The notes under the pieces: model-generated | What the model was told of the DNA's origin: nothing | The model's input: only the letters and a program-made list of their open reading frames with translations | The model's database searches: none | NCBI RefSeq assembly: GCF_025263685.1 | Contig: NZ_CP092109.1 | Location: 806,001-870,000 of the forward strand | Origin: Geoalkalibacter halelectricus | GTDB taxonomy: Bacteria > Desulfobacterota > Desulfuromonadia > Desulfuromonadales > Geoalkalibacteraceae | DNA: 64,000 nucleotides | Reading direction: 5' to 3' | Shown here: in pieces, positions 8,268 through 17,895 of the stretch | Layout of the letters: every line of letters starts with the position of its first letter | How positions within the stretch are numbered: position 1 is the first letter of the stretch | Position numbers and translations under genes: made by a program

Positions 8268-8383
8268 CGGAGCTCGCCGTGATCGCTTGCAATTCATAAA
8301 AAGAAGTGGTAAAACATGCCCATGAAAATTTATTAACACCCTTGTGCGACCTTGCGGCACGGATGCCGCCCCAGGGTCGGCCT
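8268..8383. other. Gene-free stretch between dgt and repeat copy 2
   Basis: No coding potential. A short hairpin (GCGGCA-CGGA-TGCCGC at 8354-8369) has no following T-run, so I do not call it a terminator. The rest of the gap to 8611 is the repeat element and about 60 bp of leader. Confidence 0.5.
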
Positions 8384-8548
8384 AGGAGGCTGTCGGACTA
8401 TCCGGGCCGCAGCGAAAATTTGGATGTTTCAGTCCGGATTTTGGCTCCTTTGAGAGCGCATAGCCGTAGCTACGTGCCGAAAATGAGCCGGAATCCGGGC
8501 CAAACAGCCGGATTTGCAGCCGGCTCATGGATAGTCCGACAGCCTCCT
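8384..8548 (-). repeat. 165-bp MITE-like inverted-repeat element, copy 2
   Basis: Same 165-bp unit as 2018-2182 but inverted; by direct comparison the two differ at about 6 of 165 positions. The 20-bp terminal repeats are perfect (8384-8403 and 8529-8548). CTAG is kept on the left edge (8382-8385), while the right edge reads CTCG. It lies between dgt and the first GGDEF/EAL gene and could form a long hairpin in their transcripts. Confidence 0.9.
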
Positions 8549-8610
8549 CGCTTCAATCACTATGGTGACAATCCGGCGGCTTCACGGACGAAGCGCCCAA
8601 GGATGATCAG

Positions 8611-10674
8611 GTGTTGCAATCCAAAGTCCGCCGTTTTTTCTCCGGCAAAAAACGCCTGCCCCTCAAGATCGCCCTGATTTACCTGCTGTTTGGAATCGGG
8701 TGGATTGCTTTGTCCGATACCCTTTTGCAGGCCATGGCTCTGTCTCCCGACTGGCATCACACCAGCCAAATCCTCAAAGGCTGGGGGTTTGTTTTGTTTT
8801 CCACCCTGCTTCTCTACCTTGTCGTCGAATACTACAGGCGCGCGCTGGTGCGCAGCGAGACCTCCTTTGACGAGTTGGTGCAGGGCGTGTCCGCGACAAC
8901 CGGCGAGGCGTTCTTCAGCCTGCTGACCCAGAGCCTGTGTCAGGCGCTCAAGGCCGATTATGCCTTTATCGGCGAGCTTTGTGGAACCCAGGATAAACGC
9001 GTGCGTACCGTGGCGGTATATGCCGAAGGGCAGGATCTCGATAATTTCGAATTCGACCTCTCCGGTACCCCCTGTGAGCAGGTGGTCGTCCGAGGCTTTA
9101 CCTGTTTTCCCTCGGGCGTTCGGGAGCATTTTCCTCAAGGCCGTCTGGCCGCGGAACTTGGCGTGGAAAGCTTTGTCGGCATTCCTTTGTTCGATGCCGA
9201 GGGGGAAGTGATCGGTCCGATGATGGTCTTGAGTCGCAAACCCATGCACAATCTCGGATTAGCGGCAAAGATGCTCAAGGTTTTCTCGGTGCGGGCCGCC
9301 GCGGAGCTGCAGCGCGCGCGCTCGGAAAAAACCATCGAGTTCATGGCTTTTTACGATCCGCTGACCGGGCTCGCCAACAAGCGCCTGTTTCAGGACCGCG
9401 TCAAACAGACCTTTGCTTGGGCCAGGCGCAACCATCGCTTTCCCGCCGTGCTCTTTCTCGATCTGGACCGCTTTCGCTGCATTAACGATACCCTCGGCCA
9501 CACCGCCGGTGATGCATTGCTTCAGGAGGTGGCGCGACGCCTGCAAAAAACCCTGCGCAAGGACGATACGGTGGCGCGGCACGGCGGCGATGAATTTCTC
9601 ATTCTGTTGCCCAATATTCGCCAGGCCGAGGATGCAGGTTTTGTCGCAGGAAAAATCATTGAGAGCTTTCAGGCCCCTTTTCAGGTCGATGGCTTCGAAC
9701 TGCATCTGGCGGCCAGCATCGGCATCGCCATTTATCCCTTGGACGGCGAAGACTGCGATGCCCTGCTCAAAAACGCCGACTCCGCCCTGCACCGCGCCAA
9801 GGAAATGGGGCGCAACAATTATCAGTTCTATCTTACGGAAATGAATGAAAGCGCCCTGCAGCGCCTGGGTCTTGAAGGTCAACTGCGCAAGGCGCTCGAA
9901 CGCGATGAACTGTGCCTGTACTTTCAACCCCAATACGATCTCGACGGGCGCCGGATGGTCGGCCTGGAGGCTCTGCTGCGCTGGCGCCATCCGGAGCGCG
10001 GATTGGTGCCTCCAGACGAGTTTATTCCACTGGCCGAGGAAACCGGGCTGATTTTAGCCATGGGAGAATGGGTGTTGCGCGAGGCCTGCACCCGTGCTCA
10101 GGCCTGGCAGGCGGCGGGGCTTGCGCCGATGCGGGTGGCGGTCAATATCTCGGCGCGGCAATTTCATCAATACGATCTGGTGCGACTGGTGCGACTGGTT
10201 CTTGAAGAAACCGGCCTCGAACCGCATTTTTTGGAGCTTGAGATCACCGAAAGCCTGATCATGCAGGATGCCGAAGGGGCGGTGCACAAACTATCCCAAT
10301 TGCGCGATCTGGGCGTTCAGATCGCCATCGACGACTTCGGCACCGGCTACTCGTCCCTGAGCTACCTGAAAAAATTTCCCATCCAGACCCTCAAAATCGA
10401 TCGCACCTTCGTCCAGGACCTCAGCCGCAACCCCGATGACTCAGCCATCGTCGACGCGGTGATTGCCCTGGCCCACTCCATGGGCATGGAGGTCGTCGCC
10501 GAAGGGGTCGAAACCGAGGAGCAGATGCGGTTGCTGCACGACAAAAGCTGCAACCGGGTGCAGGGCTATCTCCTGCAAGCTCCCGTGCCGAGCGATGCGG
10601 TGGCACGGATTCTGCTCCAGGCCTCTCTCAACCAGCCCCAGGACCAATCATCCCTTTTTTGCAGCGCTCTTTGA
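8611..10674 (+). CDS. Membrane GAF-GGDEF-EAL cyclic-di-GMP enzyme (both motifs intact)
   Basis: A 687-residue protein. Two membrane helices (about 18-37 and 58-78) enclose a short outside loop; then come a GAF-like domain (about 90-235), GGDEF (about 250-400) and EAL (about 425-670). GGDEF is intact at residues 325-329, with an RxxD inhibitory site at 316-319. The EAL motif starts at E453 with DDFGTGYSSLSYLK and EGVET further on. By family rules it could both make and degrade c-di-GMP. Start is GTG with AAGGATGA upstream. A paralogue of the same architecture follows at 11127, separated by yhbY. The repeat element lies 62 bp upstream. Confidence 0.92.
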   Translation: MLQSKVRRFFSGKKRLPLKIALIYLLFGIGWIALSDTLLQAMALSPDWHHTSQILKGWGFVLFSTLLLYLVVEYYRRALVRSETSFDELVQGVSATTGEAFFSLLTQSLCQALKADYAFIGELCGTQDKRVRTVAVYAEGQDLDNFEFDLSGTPCEQVVVRGFTCFPSGVREHFPQGRLAAELGVESFVGIPLFDAEGEVIGPMMVLSRKPMHNLGLAAKMLKVFSVRAAAELQRARSEKTIEFMAFYDPLTGLANKRLFQDRVKQTFAWARRNHRFPAVLFLDLDRFRCINDTLGHTAGDALLQEVARRLQKTLRKDDTVARHGGDEFLILLPNIRQAEDAGFVAGKIIESFQAPFQVDGFELHLAASIGIAIYPLDGEDCDALLKNADSALHRAKEMGRNNYQFYLTEMNESALQRLGLEGQLRKALERDELCLYFQPQYDLDGRRMVGLEALLRWRHPERGLVPPDEFIPLAEETGLILAMGEWVLREACTRAQAWQAAGLAPMRVAVNISARQFHQYDLVRLVRLVLEETGLEPHFLELEITESLIMQDAEGAVHKLSQLRDLGVQIAIDDFGTGYSSLSYLKKFPIQTLKIDRTFVQDLSRNPDDSAIVDAVIALAHSMGMEVVAEGVETEEQMRLLHDKSCNRVQGYLLQAPVPSDAVARILLQASLNQPQDQSSLFCSAL

Positions 10675-10974
10675 GGTGGCCGCGGGCAGGGTAATCCGCT
10701 GCTTTTCGCTCGGGCGGTAGAGCAGAATGGTTTGGCCCAGAACCTGCGCCACCGCGGCGCCACTGCGGCGGGCCAATTCCTCGGCCACCTCCTTGCGGTC
10801 AAGCAAGCAGCCTTTTTGAATCTTGACCTTGACGAGTTCGTGCGCTTCAAGCACCGCGTCCAGGGCTTGCAGGAGGCGCTCGTCGATTTCGTCTTTACCC
10901 ACCATGACGGTCGGGTTGAGATGATGTCCCAGGGCTCGCAGGTGGCGTGCCTGTTTTCCGGTGAGTTTTTGCAT
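10648..10974 (-). CDS. yhbY: YhbY/CRS1 RNA-binding protein
   Basis: A single CRM (CRS1-YhbY) domain protein of 108 residues, starting LTGKQARHLRALGHHLNPTVMVGK; the motif LTGKQxxxLR and the downstream KVKIQKG are diagnostic. YhbY binds pre-50S ribosomal particles. The ATG at 10974-10972 has GAGGA just upstream; an earlier in-frame ATG at 11013 gives 13 extra residues without family match. Its 3' end overlaps the convergent GGDEF/EAL gene by 27 bp. Confidence 0.9.
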   Translation of the reverse strand: MQKLTGKQARHLRALGHHLNPTVMVGKDEIDERLLQALDAVLEAHELVKVKIQKGCLLDRKEVAEELARRSGAAVAQVLGQTILLYRPSEKQRITLPAATSKSAAKKG

Positions 10975-11055
10975 GAAAATCCTCGCTCTTGGCGGTCTGT
11001 GTCGCAACGGCATCTTCTATCACGCCAGGGCTGATTTACCAACAAGGAAAATGAG

Positions 11056-11098
11056 GATTGCTTGACAGGCGCCCTCGGTGAGATAGTGTCAAACAATC
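11056..11098. promoter_or_regulatory. 12-bp dyad with embedded TTGACA, candidate operator/promoter
   Basis: GATTGCTTGACA at 11056-11067 and TGTCAAACAATC at 11087-11098 are inverted repeats with one mismatch, centre-to-centre 31 bp (about three helical turns). The left arm contains TTGACA, a perfect -35 box; a weak -10 (TAGTGT) lies 16 bp further. It stands 29 bp before the second GGDEF/EAL gene in the divergent yhbY/GGDEF region. Confidence 0.5.
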
Positions 11099-11126
11099 AT
11101 CGTTCACCCCTAACGATCGTCACCCG

Positions 11127-13166
11127 ATGCTGCCAAAACGCTCTGGAACCAAGGAAATCCTCACGGGCTTGCTGCCCGCCGGTTGGGCGACCGCCCTGAA
11201 GATCGCGGGTGGCTACCTCCTGGCCGGTCTGCTGTGGATCTTGCTGTCCGATCGCCTCCTGGCCCTTCTTAGCGCCGACCCCGAAGTTCTCACCCGCCTG
11301 CAGACCTTCAAGGGGGCAATTTTTGTTCTGGTCACCGCGCTGTTGCTGTTTTTTCTGCTCTGGCGGCACCTGCGAACCTTGAGACGCGCCGAGGAGCAAC
11401 TTTTTCTAGCCGCCCGCGGCATCTCCTCCGAAGTCGGCGACGCCTTTTTCGCATCCCTGGTAGCCTATCTGGCCGAGGCACTCAACACCGACTGTGCGCT
11501 GATCGCCGCCCTGGAAGGCGAGGATCAGTGCCAGGCGCGCACCATCGCCTTTTGGAATCAGGGTGCCATCGGGGAAAACTTTACCTTCAGCCTGCAGGGC
11601 AACACCTGCAGTGCCCTGCAAACCATGGAAAGTTGTTGGTGTCCCAGGGGGGTGTCCGATCGCCAGGATGCCGATCACCCCTTCAGCCGCATGCGCATCG
11701 AAAGTTGCCTGGCCATGGGCCTGCGCGACGCCCGGCAGCGGCTGCTGGGCGTGGTATTGGTGATGTCGCGGCGGCCCATACCGCAAAAAAATACCGCCGA
11801 GGCCCTGCTGCGTATTTTCGCCTCGCGTGCCGCATCGGAGTTGGAAAGACGCGCCGCGGAGCACAAAGTGCTGCACATGGCCTATTTCGATGAGCTGACC
11901 GGGCTGCCCAATCAGCAGAAGTTTCGCGAAGTGCTGCTCGAAGCCCTGCGACAGGCGCGACAAACCGAACAGCAGCTGGCCTTGGTGTATCTCGATTTTG
12001 ATCGGTTCAAAACCATCGTGCGCACCCTTGGGCACCGTCACGGGCGGCAGGTTCTGCAACTCACCGCCCAACGTCTCAAGCAGCAACTTGCCGAGTCGGA
12101 GGTGCTGGCCCATCTCGACGGTGACGAATTCGCCCTGTGCCTTCCCCGAGTCGCTTCCGTGGGCGAGGTGCAGGCCGCCATCGAGCGCTTGCTTGTCTCG
12201 CTTAAATCGCCGATTCAGATCCTGGGACATGAGCTTTACGTCACGGCCAGCATCGGCGTGGCCATTTATCCCCTGGACGGTCGGGATGCGGAAACCCTGC
12301 TGCGCAACGCCGATGTGGCCATGAGTCGCGCCAAGGCGCTGGGGCGCAACAATGTGCAATTCTTCAACCCGGAGATGAGCCGGCAGTCCTTCCAATCCCT
12401 GGTCATCGAGAATCGCCTCCATCGCGCCATGGAGCGCGAGGAATTCGTGCTGCTCTACCAGCCGCAACTTGATCTGGTCCGAGGCACCCTGAGCGGCATG
12501 GAGGCCCTGATTTGCTGGACCCAGGAGGGGCGTTCGCAATTTTCGCCTTCGGAATTCATCCCCCTGGCCGAGGAAACCGGTCTCATCGATCCCCTCGGAG
12601 AGTGGATTTTGTACTCGGCCTGCCGGCAAAACCGCCTCTGGCAGCAGGCCGGGCTGCCGCCGCAACGCGTTGCGGTCAACGTTTCCGCGCGCCAGTTTTA
12701 CCAGCGCGATATCGCCGCCCTGGTGGCCCGGGTGCTGCGCGAAACCGGTCTGGATCCGCGCTGGCTGGCGCTGGAAATCACCGAGAGTGTGCTGTTCCAG
12801 GACATCGCGGAAACCCTGGTGACCCTGGAAAAGCTTCGCGACCTGGGGGTTCACCTGATCATCGATGATTTCGGTACCGGCTACTCGTCGTTGTCCTACC
12901 TGAAAAACTTTCCCGTCGGCACCCTCAAGGTCGATCAATCCTTCATTGCCGGCATTCCCGATGATCCTGGGGCCTGCACCATAACCTCGGCCGTTGTCGC
13001 CATGGCTCATCACCTCAAGATGACCGTGGTTGCCGAGGGCGTTGAAACCGCCGCGCAAAAAAACTTTTTATCCGATACTGGCTGCGATAAGATACAGGGA
13101 TTCTTATTTAGTCCCCCATTGAAAAGCGATGCTTTCGCCGACCTGCTGGAACGCAGCGCCGCCTGA
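11127..13166 (+). CDS. Membrane GAF-GGDEF-EAL protein with degenerate GGDEF
   Basis: A 679-residue paralogue of the 8611-10674 product: the same paired membrane helices (LLAGLLWILLSDRLL, then a KGAIFVLVTALLLFF helix), GAF-like region, GGDEF and EAL. The GGDEF motif is DGDEF (residues 331-335) and the upstream RxxD site is absent, so cyclase activity is doubtful. EAL is intact (E459), with ITESVLF, IDDFGTGYSSLSYLK and EGVET. It is therefore more likely a c-di-GMP phosphodiesterase, with the GGDEF domain perhaps binding GTP as a regulator (inference). An Hpt gene follows 27 bp downstream. Confidence 0.9.
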   Translation: MLPKRSGTKEILTGLLPAGWATALKIAGGYLLAGLLWILLSDRLLALLSADPEVLTRLQTFKGAIFVLVTALLLFFLLWRHLRTLRRAEEQLFLAARGISSEVGDAFFASLVAYLAEALNTDCALIAALEGEDQCQARTIAFWNQGAIGENFTFSLQGNTCSALQTMESCWCPRGVSDRQDADHPFSRMRIESCLAMGLRDARQRLLGVVLVMSRRPIPQKNTAEALLRIFASRAASELERRAAEHKVLHMAYFDELTGLPNQQKFREVLLEALRQARQTEQQLALVYLDFDRFKTIVRTLGHRHGRQVLQLTAQRLKQQLAESEVLAHLDGDEFALCLPRVASVGEVQAAIERLLVSLKSPIQILGHELYVTASIGVAIYPLDGRDAETLLRNADVAMSRAKALGRNNVQFFNPEMSRQSFQSLVIENRLHRAMEREEFVLLYQPQLDLVRGTLSGMEALICWTQEGRSQFSPSEFIPLAEETGLIDPLGEWILYSACRQNRLWQQAGLPPQRVAVNVSARQFYQRDIAALVARVLRETGLDPRWLALEITESVLFQDIAETLVTLEKLRDLGVHLIIDDFGTGYSSLSYLKNFPVGTLKVDQSFIAGIPDDPGACTITSAVVAMAHHLKMTVVAEGVETAAQKNFLSDTGCDKIQGFLFSPPLKSDAFADLLERSAA

Positions 13167-13193
13167 GCCTTCGCCGAGAAAGGTCAGCACACC

Positions 13194-13541
13194 ATGGATC
13201 CTGGCACCTTGCCGCCACCGGTTGATCTTTCGGATCTGATCGACGACCTGGGTCAACAGGAGGGCGTCATCTCCGGACTGATCGAGCAATACAACGTCGA
13301 TTGTCCTCGCTATGTCGAAAACTTGCGCCAAGCCATAACCGCCCAGGACGGCGCGCGCATTGAAAAGACCGCCCACAGCCTCAAATCGCTGCTGGGAATC
13401 TTTCAGGCGCTGCCCGCCTACCAACTGGCCGAGCACTTAGAGCAAAAGGGCAGGGACGCCGACTTTACCGGGATCAACGCCCTGTTCAACCAGTTCTGCA
13501 CTGAACTGGAGCGGGTCCGGGAACATCTGGCGCGGTTCTGA
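13194..13541 (+). CDS. Hpt (histidine phosphotransfer) domain protein
   Basis: A 115-residue, almost pure Hpt four-helix protein. The phospho-accepting His is H61 in KTAHSLKSLLG, the conserved Hpt signature. No kinase or receiver domain is fused and none is adjacent, so its partners are elsewhere. It lies 27 bp after the second GGDEF/EAL gene and is probably cotranscribed, which suggests a link between a phosphorelay and c-di-GMP turnover (inference). Confidence 0.85.
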   Translation: MDPGTLPPPVDLSDLIDDLGQQEGVISGLIEQYNVDCPRYVENLRQAITAQDGARIEKTAHSLKSLLGIFQALPAYQLAEHLEQKGRDADFTGINALFNQFCTELERVREHLARF

Positions 13542-13627
13542 GGGCTGTGCCCCTTCGTCCTGCAAAAAGCGGGCGGTCAGAGCGACGAATTGAGCGTCTG
13601 CATGGACGTCTGGAGGCTCATGGGCCA

Positions 13628-15352
13628 TCAGCGGATATAGGCTTCCGTCACGTAGCGCCGCATCATCACATGGGTGTTGAAATAGTAGGCGTTCTTGCCG
13701 ATGGCGTTTTTCATCACCTGAATCCATCCCGCCCGGTTCTCGGTGTAGAGCGGCAGAATAACGTTCTCAAGCTTGTGGTAGAGATCCTGGGCGTCTTCAT
13801 GGTTGTCACCGTTCACGATCGTGCTGTTTTCCCTCGGCGGCGGGCCGATAGACCAGCCCGTCACCCCCTCGATGTGCCCCTCGATCCACCAACCGTCGAG
13901 CACGCTGAAGTTGGGTACTCCATTGATCGCGGCCTTCATGCCGCTGGTTCCTGAAGCCTCAAGGGGACGCACCGGCGTGTTGAGCCACAAATCGACGCCG
14001 GGGATGAGGCGATAGGCCACATCCATGTTGTAGTTCTCCAGGTAGACCACGCTGATCTTCCCCTTGAGATGCTCGATCTTCTCGTAGATGCGATGGATCA
14101 TCTCCTTGCCCGGCAGATCCCGAGGATGGGATTTCCCGGCAAAAATCAGCTGTAACCGCCCCTCGCCCAGGTGCAGCAGACGGTCAAGATCGCTCAAGAT
14201 CAGATCGGCGCGCTTGTAGGTGGCCGAGCGGCGGGCAAAGCCGATGGTGAGAAGATCGGGGTCTAAGCGCTGCCCGGTGGTCTCCTCGATGTAGAGAAAC
14301 AAAAAGGCCTTGGCACCGCTGTGGGCATCCCAGATTTCCTCATCGGGGATGTTGTCCACGCGCACCAGAAGCTCAGGCTCATTGGCCCAGCCGGGCAGGT
14401 ATTTGTTGTAGAGCTGCACGAAGAACGGCGATGTCCAGGTGAAGCTGTGAATGCCGTTGGTGATCGCGTGAATCTTGAAGCCGGGAAACATGGATTTGGA
14501 AATTTCGCCGTGTTTTTTCGCCACCCCGTTGACGAAATTGCTCAGATTCAGAGCGAGCAGGGTCAGGTTGAAGCTTTCCCGGCCGGCCAGATCGCGCAAT
14601 AGGCTGAAGGGCACGATCTCGGGCAGAATGCGCTCCACCATATCCCAAGGAAACTTGTCGTGACCGGCCTCCACGGGGGTATGGGTGGTGAAGACACATT
14701 GTTCCATGACCCGGTGGGTGTCCCAGGAGGCACGCTCCTCCAGCGGGTCGTCGACACGTCCTCGAGTGTTGCTGAGCAGATCCAGGGTCAGCATGGCTGC
14801 GTGACCCTCGTTCATGTGGTATTTGCGGATGTTGAAATTGAGGGCGCTCAGAATGCGCGCCCCGCCGATTCCCAGGATGATTTCCTGCTTGAGGCGATAC
14901 TCCAGATCGCCCCCGTAGAGATAATCCGTCAGATGCCGATCATCCTCGGCGTTGCCGGGAATATCCGTATCCAAAAGCAGCACCGGTACCACTCCACCGG
15001 CGGGGCTTTTGACGCGATAGAGCCAGGGTTGAATCTTGACGTCGCGGCCCTCAACGGTGACCAGGGCCTTGACGGGCAACAGTTCCAGATATTTTTCCGG
15101 GCTCCACTCCACCGGAAATTCCCGCTGCCAGCCCTGCGGGTCGATCTGCTGACGGAAATAGCCCTTGCGGTGGATCAGGGTGACGGCCACCATGGGCAAA
15201 TCCAAATCGGCCGCGCTCTTGATGGTGTCTCCGGCCAGAATTCCCAGCCCGCCGCTATAGGTGGGGATCTCCGCCGAAATTCCGATTTCCATGGAAAAAT
15301 AGGCGATTCGGGGCTCCCAGGTGAATTTTTTCCAGGCATTGTGTTTGTCCAT
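13628..15352 (-). CDS. glgP: Alpha-glucan (glycogen/maltodextrin) phosphorylase, short form
   Basis: A 574-residue GT35 phosphorylase that releases glucose-1-phosphate from alpha-glucans. Motifs: RIAYFSMEIGISAEIPTYSGGLG at the N-terminus (nucleotide-sugar site), HMNEGHAA, HTPVEAGHD, and EASGTSGMKA, which holds the pyridoxal-phosphate lysine. It is clearly shorter than the roughly 800-850 residues of E. coli GlgP and T. maritima-type enzymes, so it is a compact subgroup. The ATG at 15352 has AAGGAG upstream; the frame stays open further but without similarity. It is a single minus-strand gene. Confidence 0.88.
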   Translation of the reverse strand: MDKHNAWKKFTWEPRIAYFSMEIGISAEIPTYSGGLGILAGDTIKSAADLDLPMVAVTLIHRKGYFRQQIDPQGWQREFPVEWSPEKYLELLPVKALVTVEGRDVKIQPWLYRVKSPAGGVVPVLLLDTDIPGNAEDDRHLTDYLYGGDLEYRLKQEIILGIGGARILSALNFNIRKYHMNEGHAAMLTLDLLSNTRGRVDDPLEERASWDTHRVMEQCVFTTHTPVEAGHDKFPWDMVERILPEIVPFSLLRDLAGRESFNLTLLALNLSNFVNGVAKKHGEISKSMFPGFKIHAITNGIHSFTWTSPFFVQLYNKYLPGWANEPELLVRVDNIPDEEIWDAHSGAKAFLFLYIEETTGQRLDPDLLTIGFARRSATYKRADLILSDLDRLLHLGEGRLQLIFAGKSHPRDLPGKEMIHRIYEKIEHLKGKISVVYLENYNMDVAYRLIPGVDLWLNTPVRPLEASGTSGMKAAINGVPNFSVLDGWWIEGHIEGVTGWSIGPPPRENSTIVNGDNHEDAQDLYHKLENVILPLYTENRAGWIQVMKNAIGKNAYYFNTHVMMRRYVTEAYIR

Positions 15353-15586
15353 CGTGCCGCACGACTCCTTGAGCTGGGGTGGAAGTGGACCAGGCTTAAG
15401 AATAACAGGATTTTGGCAGCCGCGGCAGGGTAATAGTGCCGCGCCCCCCGGCATCCTCAAATGTTGGCTACGCAGACCCAAAGGGTACAGTTTCTGCTTG
15501 AAATAGGCTGGGATCTATGGGAAATTGGGTCAGTTTTTCAACCCTCTGTCCGGGCCGCCCAGCGGCTCGGTGACCTCAGGGCCGCC

Positions 15587-16486
15587 ATGTATCTCGATTA
15601 TTACGGATTGAAGGAAAAACCCTTCACGATCACCCCGAATCCCAAGTTCATCTTTCTGAGCAAAAACCACAAGGAAGTCTTCGCCCATCTGCTCTACGGC
15701 GTGCAGAATCAGGCGGGGTTCGTCGTGGTGACCGGAGAGGTGGGCACGGGAAAGACCACGGTGCTGCGCACCCTGCTCGGCGAGCTGCAGGAAGATCACT
15801 ATCGCCTGGCGTTTATTTTCAACCCCTGTCTTTCGGCGACGGAGTTGCTGCGCAACATCAATCGTGAATTCGGCATCGCCGATGGGCCGGACAATAATTC
15901 CGACCTGCTGCGGGCGCTCAACGAATTTTTGCTCGAGCAGCGCGGCGCCGGACGCACCGTGGTGCTGGTCATCGACGAAGCCCAGAATCTCGAGCCAGCA
16001 GTTCTGGAGCAGATTCGCCTGCTGTCCAATCTGGAAACGGAAACCGACAAACTGATCCAGATCGTTCTGGTCGGACAACCCGAGCTCAAGGACATCCTGG
16101 CGCGTTCGGATCTGCGCCAGCTCAATCAGCGCATCACGGTGCGCTATCATCTCAAGCCCATGGATTTTACTGATACCAGCGATTACATCAGCCATCGCCT
16201 GCGCATCGCCGGAGGCACCCAGCAGCGTGTTTTCGGCGACAGCGCCCTGAAAAAAATCTTTTCCTTTTCCAAGGGCTATCCCCGCCTCATCAACATACTT
16301 TGCGATCGCGCCCTGCTGGTCGGCTACGCCGAGGGGTGTCGGGAAATCGACACGCACATGGTGCAAACCGCCATCGGTGAACTCGGCTATCCGCAAAGAT
16401 CCTTTCCCCGGCGGACGGTTCTGTGGTTCGGCGCTTTGGTTGCCGCCGTCGCCGTGGGGGTTTTGGGACTTTATTTGAGCCCGTGA
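15587..16486 (+). CDS. ExeA/MshM-like AAA ATPase
   Basis: A 299-residue ATPase of the ExeA/GspA family. MYLDYYGLKEKPFTITPNP is the typical start, followed by Walker A GEVGTGKTT, Walker B VLVIDEAQNL and a sensor segment QRITVRYHL. A C-terminal membrane helix (about 276-297) anchors it; full ExeA has an additional periplasmic peptidoglycan-binding region, which is absent. ExeA with ExeB helps assemble the type II secretin through peptidoglycan, and MshM acts in pilus assembly. The ATG at 15587 is used; the upstream in-frame start at 15461 would add 42 unrelated residues. A GspB-like gene follows. Confidence 0.87.
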   Translation: MYLDYYGLKEKPFTITPNPKFIFLSKNHKEVFAHLLYGVQNQAGFVVVTGEVGTGKTTVLRTLLGELQEDHYRLAFIFNPCLSATELLRNINREFGIADGPDNNSDLLRALNEFLLEQRGAGRTVVLVIDEAQNLEPAVLEQIRLLSNLETETDKLIQIVLVGQPELKDILARSDLRQLNQRITVRYHLKPMDFTDTSDYISHRLRIAGGTQQRVFGDSALKKIFSFSKGYPRLINILCDRALLVGYAEGCREIDTHMVQTAIGELGYPQRSFPRRTVLWFGALVAAVAVGVLGLYLSP

Positions 16487-16585
16487 CGGATTCGGGCATG
16501 CTTCTGGTATTCGATTGCAACCAACGGCTGCATTGCCAAGGATGCGACGCTAAATGCAAGGTCAAAGGTCAAGGGGAGTTTGTCG

Positions 16586-17803
<1,218 letters not shown>

Positions 17804-17837
17804 CCGCGCTTTGTCGCCATTGCATCAATGTGTCAAG

Positions 17838-17865
17838 GCCGCGGATCCGTCTGCGGCTTTTTTTT
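17838..17865 (+). terminator. Intrinsic terminator after the GspB-like gene
   Basis: Stem GCCGCGGA/TCTGCGGC (8 bp with one G-U pair), loop TCCG, then eight T's. It separates the ExeA/GspB pair from the next gene. Confidence 0.85.
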
Positions 17866-17895
17866 CTGATTCAGTGAGCTCAGGGGTTCCCCAGC

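Noticed and set aside
14321-15433. Plus-strand ORFs across the glucan phosphorylase gene
   Set aside because: Antisense shadows; the minus-strand phosphorylase is unambiguous.
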